From Lineus longissimus (lineage: Eukaryota > Nemertea > Pilidiophora > Heteronemertea > Lineidae): 64,000 nucleotides of DNA. This document shows positions 1 through 10,600 of the stretch, piece after piece. The stretch is taken from NCBI RefSeq assembly GCF_910592395.1, contig NC_088317.1, forward strand, positions 13,702,001 to 13,766,000. The letters run 5' to 3'. The notes beneath the pieces were generated by a model. It had not been told where the DNA came from. It made no database searches and saw only the letters and a list, made by a program, of their open reading frames with translations. Position 1 is the first letter of the stretch. Each line of letters opens with the position of its first letter. The position numbers were made by a program, and so were the translations under genes.

Positions 1-399
1 AACAGTATCTGATAGGGGTCATTACTTTCAAAAAAGTCTTTAAAACCATGTCATTCAGTACACCCGGATGACTCTAAAAGCCCTTTAAAGTGCCTTTCAA
101 CTCATTGAAGCTGTAAAGATATGAATTTTCAAAAAGTATCTACATTGTAACAACAAAATTGTCATGTGCAAAAATAATGTGACAAAATGCCAGAAGGCCT
201 GACGCGTTCAAATCGAAAGCCAGGGATAATACTGCCAACATTTCCCTCAAAAGCATGGAAGCTGCTGTTCAACAAACATGAAATGGCCAGGGCCATTGTG
301 CTCACCTCATGTGGAGGAAAGATGGATAAAAAGCATGGTATTGTGTCATGTAGTGTTAGGTTTGATGTAGGTCCAAGCAATTACAATTTCCCCAAAATG

Positions 400-1316
400 G
401 CTAATTTACAGTACATTCGACCTCTGTGACCTTGAAAAGTAGGTCAAATCAAAGAAGACCCGGGTGACACATTGAATGGTTGTTAGAATTAGATGTACCT
501 ATGATATAAAATTGGTGCCAATCGGGCAAGTCATTACTAGGAATAATGGCATTTTGAAGAATTTACGATTTGGCCCCCTCCCTGGAGGCCAAACGGCAAA
601 TCAGATCGCACCAAACTTCGGTACCTGAGATCACCTGACCAAGGGGTACATGTGTACTTAATTTGTGATCAATAGTCATTGCAGTTAAGAAACGTGCCAT
701 AGTTACGGCCTGACAGCGAATTTACGCCATTTGACCTCTGTGACCTTGACAAGAAGGTCAAATTAAAAACCTGTGTGACATATACTGTATGGTGGTTAGA
801 TGTACCCATGATATCAAATTGGTGGCAATCGGGCAAGAAGTTAAGGAATAATCACATTTTTAAGGTTTTTGGATTTTGCCCCCTGGTGGTCAAGTGGCGA
901 ATCATATTGGACCAAACTTCGGTCCCTGAGATCACCTGACTAAGGGGTAAATGTGTACCAAATTTGGTATCAATAGTCATTGCAGTTTAGAAACGTGCCA
1001 TCGTTACATCCTAACGGCCAATTTACACCATTTGACCTCTGTGACCTTGAAAAGGAGGTCAAATCAAAAACCCGGAGGACATATGATGCACCTTTGCTAG
1101 AAGTACCTACCATATTTTTTTCAAAATTTCCCGACTACTATTAAGGGAGATATTGCATATTTTCACTTTTAACGTTTGGCCCCCTGGTGGCCAAACCATG
1201 AAACAAATCGGACCGAAACTTGGTCTCCAAGGTGTCATTACATAAGGGTACATGTGTACCAAGTTTCAACTCAATAGCTCTAACAGTTACGAAACGTGCC
1301 CTGCTAACGGACGACG

Positions 1317-1354
<38 letters not shown>

Positions 1355-1420
1355 ACGACGGACGCCACGGTATGGGATAAGCTCACCTCTGCTAAGAGGT
1401 GAGCTAATAAAAACTCTTCT
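400..1420. repeat. Multi-unit interspersed repeat with GAC tail and hairpin end
   Basis: Three units of roughly 300 bp follow one another, each opening with a block around TGACCTCTGTGACCTTGA followed by AGGTCAAAT (near 420, 735 and 1,033). Each then carries the same later blocks, such as CCAAACTTCGGT, ATGTGTACC and GAAACGTGCC. The array ends in a GAC/ACG microsatellite (about 1,309-1,362) and a perfect 11-bp-arm hairpin at 1,380-1,405, followed by AATAAAA. Repeats of this build are common in mollusc and other marine invertebrate genomes (recollection). No coding capacity is visible. Confidence 0.75.
1309..1362. repeat. (GAC)n microsatellite
   Basis: An almost pure run of ACG/GAC triplets with GGACGACGG at both ends. 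It is the tail of the multi-unit repeat. The open frames through it (poly-Arg or poly-Ser) are artefacts of the triplet repeat. Confidence 0.9.
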
Positions 1421-2735
1421 GGCTGGCCAATTCCTTGAACGTCTAATGCTGTGATATTGACACAGAAGTGTCCAGTCAAAACGCCCTTGTACCAAAATGT
1501 CTCAAGTTGGCAAGATTTTCGAATTCCAACTCATGTAATCTCATGATTCACATGTTCTTCATCAGCGTTTGGTTGATCATGCAGATATCATATCTGCTAT
1601 GTGGATGCATCGTCAAAATGGGTAGTTCGCGTCAGGTCATGATCAGTTTCACACAGATTCGTCTGGAGTGATGTCTCGTCGGTCCAGAACTTCCTGGCTT
1701 CCTTACGATTCACATAATTTCTTATATTTGCAGCAATGTAATGATGTGAGTTTGATGACATACCTTGGGACGTTGACCAATGGATGCAATACTATAAATC
1801 AGGTAAAGTTGCAGTAATGATAAACCAAATCTGGCTTTCTTTGGTTGTACAGAATATAAAGTGTTGCATCACCAAAATTGTTCCAGGATCTAGAGGGTTA
1901 AAAAATGCTTCAACTACTAGTATACTCTTTTAAATTATAAAACAGCCAATAATTGTTTTCTTGTTATGTTCTGTGATGGATATTTTTGCCTGTGTAGATG
2001 GCAACACCTGCCTTGAACTTTGGGTCTGGTGTTGCATTCTTAGGCTTCATGAAGAAACTTTCAACCCTTGTAAAAATGGTATCATCCTCTTTTCAGTTTG
2101 TCAACAAGTTTAACGTGTTATATGACCGGCAAGGCATGGGAAGGAGGATGAGAGGACTGTTCTTCTAAATGCAGCATGTTGGTATAAAAAGGTGGACGCA
2201 CAATTCTTGATACGACTGCGTGTTGTTTACGAAGTTGAATGTTGGGACAGTGTTATTGAAATAACTGAAAAGACAATGTCCCTCTCTGAAAACATTCAAA
2301 GCTATCGTCTTTGACGAAAGTTTTCAATTTCAGTTGACTTTGTTGTGCATTGTCATTGACACTGTTCTTACTGAGCCATGATGCCATGGCTTATCACACA
2401 CAAATTGATGATATCATCAACTCGATGATACTGTCAACCAAAAGATTATATCCTAATCCAAACCGATCTTTCAAAGAGCGTAATAAAATGGCTGTCGTGG
2501 AATCTCAATCATTTCAGTTCATGAAAACATGTTTGTGGGTTTTGTCCATAGAAATAACAACGTTCATTTACCCAGGGAAAGTGGCAACTTTGGTTGTGTT
2601 CAAATGCTTAATGTGCTGAAGGCTTGGTTTTGTAAATATCTTCTAAAAGGAATAAATAATCAAAAACAAATACCGAGGTGGGGCTTTTTCTTGAAGTTCC
2701 TGGATGCTGTTTAGATGTCCGTGTCTAAATGATTT
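1421..2735. other. No recognisable gene
   Basis: AT-rich sequence with only short open frames and no convincing exon, repeat end or RNA gene that I can recognise. Confidence 0.5.
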
Positions 2736-2740
2736 CCCTG

Positions 2741-2972
2741 TTATCTACATGATGGAACCATCGCCCTTTGGGACAAAGAGGGAAGGTCTTCATATGACGA
2801 CCCATCCATAAAGTCAGTACGCATCAAAGAGGGCATTTCCAGTCCTCCCTCCCCCTGGCCCTGAACGCTCATTTTGGATCCCTTCCCCTCAAGGCATACA
2901 CACTTTATGGATGACTGCTCACTGGACTGTGACCCAAAGGACAACAAAATGCGTTCTTCGAAGTCCGCCATT
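2741..2972 (-). CDS. Possible first exon of an unknown gene
   Basis: On the minus strand an ATG in good context (AAAATGGCG) at 2,972 opens a 76-codon frame. It contains a consensus donor GTGAGC after codon 16, as expected for a first exon of a gene running leftwards out of view. I recognise no family and see no partner exon in the 2.7 kb to the left, so this may be chance. Confidence 0.2.
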
Positions 2973-3539
2973 TTGAGATTGGCAGAAAGAGAGAGGTGCC
3001 ACTTTCGCGCCCCCACCAGTGCTTTAATATTTCTAGTTGTTGAACTGGAAACTGTTTAAACAAAGTAGCCGTTTGATTTTCAATTGAATTAGATTTTTTT
3101 TACAAATGTTGCATAAATACAAGTAAGGACTGAATATAAAGTTCAACTTGCATAGACAGATTTACAAATACCAAGTTTCAGCAAATTTGCATGCATTATA
3201 GATGCACTACTGCATTGTGTAAACTGTATTTCTATTTTCCCGATCCACCAGTAAATACGAAATGCCATATACGGTGCTTCAGTGGAGACCAAGCTCTGGG
3301 GATCAAGGGAGGAACAAGAGACGACAGCCAGGTTTATAAGAGACATAGGCCTGGTTGTGTAGTATAGCCATAGATAGTAAATTGAACGCTAGGAAGAAGA
3401 AGATTCGAATATGAAAACTTGTATCATAAAATTAAAAACAATTTATTATAAAATCAAAAACAATTATTTTCCAAGCTTATTTTCATACATGTACCGCCAA
3501 TCATAGAAATGATCAAATCAACAACTTAAAACTACAAAC

Positions 3540-3735
3540 AAACATCACTACTGGCAATGCTAGGAAATGAAAAGCTGTGTTATAAAGGGACAACATAGGC
3601 ATGAGATATGCACCAGTAGGGGGTATAAACATTGGCGTTCCTGAAATTAACAATACCATGTCGAAAACTGCTTTGCAACACTGGCGAAAATCCTTATCAG
3701 AGATCAGACTTAGTTTGATACTACCAGTGGCGGTG
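3540..3735 (-). repeat. Interspersed repeat family R3, reverse copy
   Basis: The block at 3,715-3,740 is the reverse complement of CCATGCACCGCCACTTGTAG at about 16,840, and nearby segments also correspond. The three copies of this family in the window are here, at about 16.79-17.08 kb and at about 50.27-50.58 kb. Confidence 0.5.
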
Positions 3736-3744
3736 CATGGTGGC

Positions 3745-3845
3745 AAAGGTTGTCCTTAATAGAGAGGTTGTCCTTAATAGAGAGGTTGTCATTAATAGAG
3801 AGGTTGTCCTTAATAGAGAGGTGTCCGCTGAGGGAGGTTCCACTG
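3745..3845 (+). mobile_element. Truncated CAGTRGAACCTC MITE with internal expansion
   Basis: Only the right half of the MITE is present, ending GGAGGTTCCACTG before TA. The 18-bp subterminal unit TTAATAGAGAGGTTGTCC is repeated four times, where full copies have one or two, so this copy shows a young minisatellite forming inside a MITE end. Confidence 0.75.
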
Positions 3846-4116
3846 TACCTCATATGCGTCCATCCATTCACAGCTTTGCCCTGACATACATGAATTGTTT
3901 CCTGCCAAAACTGTGCTAAAATAACTTCTTCTTGCAGTCAAAAATATAAGAGGCAAGCAAAAAATGAAAATGTCCAGCATCAGAAAAATATTAAATCAAA
4001 AATGCAGGATATATATACATCACCATCATCTCAACAGATAACTAACCGATAGAACCTTCGATTGATGTCTCATAAGAAAGGTTCAACTTCACAACAAGAT
4101 AGACAATAACCCAGCT

Positions 4117-4353
4117 CAAAGGCCTACATCGTTCATTCCAAATTTTGAATTTGTAATTGAATTTTAAAATGTCCAATTGTAGAAATACGCACTAAATATA
4201 AATTTCAACATTTTCATTGTGTAGACTGATACAATACTATGAATACCAAGTTTAAACAAATTTGTATTCACAATAACTGCACTACGGCATTGTGTATTAG
4301 TGGACTTCTATTTAACTGGACCACAAGTAATTACAAACGGTGTACCCCTTTAA
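4117..4353 (+). repeat. TTAA-bordered 235-bp repeat family R2
   Basis: Interspersed non-coding repeat beginning near AAAGGCCTACATCGTTCA and ending GTGTACCCCTTTAA. Near-identical copies occur at 25,954-26,194 and, inverted, at 29,695-29,930; a diverged copy lies at about 3,075-3,345. The family looks like a short non-autonomous DNA element with TTAA at its borders. Confidence 0.75.
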
Positions 4354-4481
4354 GCTAGAGAAGATTATCAAAAAAATCGGCCAGCTTGCATATATATTTT
4401 CTTCAACTTATATTGGTCCAGCATTGACTCAGTCGAGCCATTTTCCAAACTGCCACTTTCCGTTCATGCTCATTCCCAGCG

Positions 4482-4639
4482 TCAATGTCGTCGCCCTTGC
4501 TGTGACATCCGCTTCATTTGATCTTGAGCAAGACTAGAAGAACTTCGGCTGAGATCTATCTGGAATCGGGCCGCTACTTTCTCTTGTTCTTGACGACTGC
4601 TTCCTCCCGGCGTGAGAATTGGCCTGAGGACAAAGTCCC
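4482..4639 (-). CDS. CCNB1IP1: HEI10 last exon
   Basis: Residues 279-330, starting RDFVLRPILTPGGS, which resembles the DFxxRP tail motif of vertebrate CCNB1IP1 (recollection), then a Ser/Gln-rich end and TGA at 4,482-4,484. The acceptor is TTCCACTCGCAG. Confidence 0.82.
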
Positions 4640-7600
4640 CTGCGAGTGGAAAAAAAACTATCAAGATACTAAGATGAGCCATTCAAAAACTTCACACACT
4701 GTTTAATACAGTAAAGGAGTTCACTGAAGGGGTCAATGAAAGTACAGTAGAACCTCTCTATTAAGGACACCCTCAGGACTGACAAGTGCTGTCCTTAATA
4801 GAGAGGTGTCCTGATCAGATTCAGAGAGGTCAAATTGAATGGAAACAACCAATTTGGGACCAAAACTAGTGTCCTTAATAGAGGAGTTGTCCTTAATAGA
4901 GAGGTGTCCGCTAAGGGAGGTTCCACTGTATTGCCCTGAAACTTACCAACACATAGCTTGCTCATAATCTGTGTCTTTTTGACCCTCACTAGCTGAGAGT
5001 CACTATACTTATGCCACTGCTGTACTGCCTCTCTATTATTAAAGGACACCCTCAGGACTAACAAGTTGTGTCCTTAATAGAGAGGTGACCTGATTAGAGA
5101 CGTCAAATTGAATGGAAAGAACCAATTTGGGATCAAACTGTGTGTCCTTAATTGAGGGGTTGTCCATAATAGAGAGGTGTCTGTTAAGGGAGGTTCCACT
5201 GTGTTATGGAATTTGCCAGTGTACATACATGTACAGTGGAACCTCCCTTAGCGGACACCTCTCTTTTAAGGACAACCTCTCCATTAAGGACACTAGTTTT
5301 GGTCCCAAATAGGTTGTTTCCATTCAACTTGACCTCACTCATCAGGACACCTCTCTATTAAGGACAGAACTTGTCAGTCCCGAGGGTGTCCTTAATAGAG
5401 AGGTTCTACTGTATATGATACTCTTATATTCTGCACAGCACGTTTTTTTACCAACATGTACATGTATACTACATAAGCACTGGGCACTCGGCAGTATGTA
5501 TATCATTCTTCTGATTAAAATAGAGAGCATACATATTTAAAAATCCAGGCCCAGCCTCTCGAATGCATCTTCAGTGCTCTTGTGGTCCGTACCCAGCACT
5601 AGCAGGCCAAATACTGTCTGGTCAAATCCTGCTAATAAACACACACAGAGCCTAAGCTTTAAAAAAAGGCATTGTGCTCCTTACTTTCTGGTGGTGAGAA
5701 GCGCGGGTCTCTCGATGGTGAGTATCTCCTGTCCCGCCCTCGGACCTGCATCATATGAGGTACCTCACCATCGCCATATCCTAGCCGTGGGACCATCCTA
5801 CCTGAAACATGGAAGAAACCTGAGTAAGTGTACCCGGCAGTGTGAGAACAGTGAGGGCACTGTAAAAACAGTGAGGACACTGCAAAAGGACACCCTCGGG
5901 ACTGACAAGTGCTGTCCTTAATAGTGAGGTGTCTTGATTAGAGAGGTCAAATTGAATTAAAAATTTGGGACCAAAAGTAGTGTCCTTAATAAAGAGGTGT
6001 CCGCTAAGGGAGGTTTCACTGTATATGCCCCCAACATGATTGTGTACCTGGGTATGATGAACAGTGTGTGTCGTAGTAAATAACTGAGTGGAGCAAAATT
6101 AGAGATAGTGCTTCTATGGCCAAAGTCCCCCCCCCCCATCAGAACAATCTTTGGCAACCGTAGATGCCATGCTTGACTTCGAACCTTCCTATATCACGCT
6201 CAAAGAGCCAGGAATGAAAAGGCACGAGGGACATAATGAGCTCACTGGAGACAACAACACTGAGCCAGTCTAGCCTGAGCAGAATAGAATGTTCTCGATA
6301 TCTCCAATGTGTTTTAATTCAGGCAAGATGGAGGACAGTCACTGCCAAATATTATCACTTGGTCAAGCACTTGACCTCATGTAACACCAACAGTGACTTC
6401 ATGTGACTTAAAATCGGGCCTATTTGGCAACTTGGGCTCAGCTTTGAAATTCCAGTAGGTACATGTAAATTGATTCAGAGGCTACAATATTTTGCCCTCA
6501 AGAACCACCCTCCTCCCACCCCTGTAGCTCACAAATCAAATCATGCATGCCGAGTGAATTTGAAATCGACTTGCCATGATCAAGACCATAATCGAGATTT
6601 TGATGAACCTTCCTCGGTTGACCGTCCTGTGGTTGACGACTTTTTAACGGTTCATCGCCCGTTGGAAGGATCGGTGTCATGCTCTTTCTTCTCAAGTTGT
6701 CATACATCGTCTGAAAAAGACATGGTCACATTCTGTCGCGTCACCACATTATAGCAGTCAGCCCCAAGGGTCAGTGATGAATGGAAGTGGTCAAGAGTAG
6801 ACCAACTGGCCCACGCTGGGTACAGTAGGCTAAAACCTGTAACCTTAATAGATTAAAGGGACACTATAGGCATCAGCTAGGTAGGCAAGTAAAGGTTACA
6901 CAAAGTAACCAATAGGGGTCTCTCCCATCTCACAGTACAACAAAACTATTCATGCTTATACGAGGAATATGTTTTATAGTGCTGAATCAAACATGACCCG
7001 GTGCCGTCTCTCTGCCTATTAGTCACCCAAAGATGGTCAATTTAACCCCGCTGCTCTTGCTTATAGTCCCCCTTTAAGTGAAGGGTTTTACAGGGAAAAT
7101 TTTACCTAAAATCATTCTATCAAGCACAAATTATTTTAGTAATTTCATTGTTTACACTAAGTCGAGTATCTTTTTCTGTATGTAGAAAGAAAAACTGCGA
7201 AGATCCCCATTCTCCAAAGCAGCGTTAATATTCGATCATACGCAAGGAGGTTGGCCAATCCCCTTCTGAAGAACTGATCAATTTATGAACTGAACTCTTG
7301 TGATCAGACTGATGGCAATGTTTCATATTTTACCTGCAGCTTCTGGTACTGCCGACTCTTTTCACTCAACTTCTCAGCAAATTCATGCGTTATTTTCTTT
7401 TCCTCTTCAATATCTTGCAGTAAGGAAACATGCTGGTTCTTCATTGACTTGATGTTGTCATTCAATGCTTAGGCTAAGTTAAGGATTACAATAGATTGGT
7501 ATCGCAAGTTAGAAATACAGTGGAACCTCCCTTAGCGGACACCTCTCTATTAAGGACAACCTCTCAATAAAGGACACTAGTTTTGGTCCCAAAATGGCAG

Positions 7601-10600
7601 TTTCCATTCAATCTGACCTCTCTAATCAGGACACCTCTCTATTAAGGACAGCACTTGTCAGTCCCAATGGTGTCCTTTATTAGAGAGGTTCTACAGGTAA
7701 GAACTGGAACCTGGGGGCCGTCCATAAAGTACATGTACGTACCGAGGGGGAGGGGGGTTGGTGCCAGAGTGAACAAGGTGTGTACAGGGGGAGGGGTCTG
7801 TGCCAAAGCGTCCGCACGCAACCAAAGCAATCATGCCGAGTGCCTCTGCAGTGAGTGTTGTCAGTGGCGAGTCAATACTAAGTCAAGTGCACATGCTAGT
7901 ACTAATAAATCGAGCTCATAGGCAGAGTATCACAATTGCTTTCACAATAATGAATATACTATTTCTTCCAGCAAGGTGATAGATACAAATAATAAAAGGT
8001 GTGACAAAATTAACTGTGCTGGTAATTAAAATGGGTAGGTTATTAGACGTTATCATATTGAGCAGCCGTATCAGTCCCAGTATCATGGCCATAGAACCTG
8101 TATCAGCTAGAGGGCATAGCCCGAGGGCTGATACAGGTTCAAGTACAGGCCCCTGAAGACTAGTTAGCGGGATTATCGGGCTAAACAATGGGATAAGCCA
8201 GGAAAGGAGGTATGTGAACTGGCTTATTCCATTGTTTAGCCCGATAATCCTGCTAACTAGGCTTCAGGGGCCTGTGTGTGGTTTCGAGGCCATGATACCC
8301 AAAATTGGGACCATGGTTAGACTATCAATATGATGCTACATATTAGCTAATGTTAAACTGAAAGCCAAGGATACACTTGATTTCTGCCTGGCACTTTGAG
8401 ACCATCTGTTCGCAGTAAGTCTCCAGCTGGTCCAGCTTATCTTTGGCACTCTTGGCTCTATACTCATGGTACATCTTCTCTTGGCATGCCTGTCAAACAC
8501 AACAAAGCCTTATCAGGAATATGGCAGAAAAACAGGAGATACAAGTAAGATGAGCATGATCTGCTAATAAATGACAGTGGATCCATTTGGCCGTTTGATC
8601 GGTACTGTGACAGAACTGAAAATTGCAAGAGATTTTTCAAACGCTACCCTCAAAAGCACAAGGGACAAGGTTGATTTGTGTGGCAAGAAAGTTCGACCTA
8701 ACTCTGAACCACCAATTTTTTGCATGAGGTGAAGAAATTTTTTTCTCTCAAAAAAACAAGAAGGCATCCACCGCAATAATTTCTTTTCACAAATTTTCGT
8801 AAGCAAGAATTCTTATAGAACATGCGAAAATTTGGCATTTTACACTGGTACCGTACCTGATAAGACCAGAATGACAGTGCTCTTGAACACGCCTCCATGA
8901 TGACATCAGGCTTCTGACCGGCGAGGATCATGGATTTATATTGCTCGGGTGGATGCAGGTCAATTCTGACCACGTCAAACTTCCCTGATAAGTCTGTCTT
9001 ACCTGGAATGAAATCGACAGGTACCGACAATGCAATACATTGAGCTCAAATGAATAACGAGTTATTATTTTATGTGATCAGCTGGGCTAAGTTTTTCCAA
9101 ATGAGATTTGTCCCAAACACTGATGTTAGCTTAACTTGGCTTTAAAGTGATACTATGATATGATTTACAACTTTGCAGAAATACGTCCGTTTTTAATTGT
9201 TGATCACAAATGTAAAGCTCAAATTTTCCATTTTTAATTAGATTTATTATAAAATTGCTGAATGTAAACCACTGCGACCGCGAAAATGTTCATGTTGTGA
9301 CGTCATCAACGAAAACGGGATCGAACCGTGCCATCCGGGCGGAGTTAAACCATCAATTTCTAGAAAATGTGCATTTCGATTCGAAAACCTTACCGATTTA
9401 TGAGAAAGTGACGTAGTCATATTTTTAAAAACAGCTAAAACATTATATGGTGAAATTTGACACGAGTAACCCTTTAACTGAACTTGGTGTTAACTGAACT
9501 TGGTGTTAACTGAACTTGGTGTTAACTGAACTTGGTGTTAACTGAACTTGGTGTTAACTGAACTTGGTGTTAACTGAACTTGGTGTTAACTGAACTTGGT
9601 GTTAACTGAACTTGGTGTTAACTGAACTTGGTGTTAACTGAACTTGGTGTTAACTGAACTTGGTGTTAACTGAACTTGGTGTTAACTGAACTTGGTGTTA
9701 ACTTTAGTTGGCGTTAACTTTAGTTGGCGTTAACTTAAGTTGGCGTTAACTTAAGTTGGCGTTAACTTAACTTGCCGTTAACTTAAGTTGGCATTACCTT
9801 AAGTTGGCGTTTTCGAGTTTTCGTGGACGTAAAATTAGGGCTTTTAGAGGCTTTGTTTTTCTTGCCCATTAGTTTTTTTGGCATAATTCATGTTTAACAT
9901 CATCTTAGTCCCTCCACCAGGTAGTGCGAGTTTTGATAAATAGCTCTGACCGCTCGTGCAAAGGTACAACAGTTGCAGGAGCATTTTCATTGATGTCCAA
10001 TTCAGCTACAGCATTGACGTAGTAATTTAGATGCAAAATGCGATAAGAATCTTGAGCTGGTAGGACTGTAAAACTTTTGTCTTTTTCACCACTGTAAGGC
10101 ACTACTAGTGCATGATAAGATAATATTGAGACTCACATGCAGGACAGGTCAGATTACTGTTGAATTCATTTGCTCCATCCTTGTCACAAAATATATCTGA
10201 AGACTCGTTAAGGAATTTATCTGACAGGTCTGAGTAAATTCAGCCAATTACTGAAAATCCAAGTCCTTGGCTCATAGGATTCGACCTGTCCCTTTGGTGT
10301 GGAAAATCCAGATTGGTGCGCAGTATGTGAATTCCTACGAGCTCAACCATTTCTAGGCCTTTGGCCCTCTGCCGAACTCCTTATGAGACAAGACCACCAT
10401 TGAATATTCATAGGTTAGAGGTTCCAGACCTATCAATTAGACGTGAGTATGTTTTTAACTGTCAAGTGCATATTTGGAGAGGTATTGAAAAGATAATTGG
10501 TGTGGCAAGTCTACAGTTAATTTTGAATTTTGCTAATTTGGCAATAGGGGTATTCCGTGTTTTGAGATTTTTCTGCCAGTTGGCTGAAAAGAGTGGAAAT

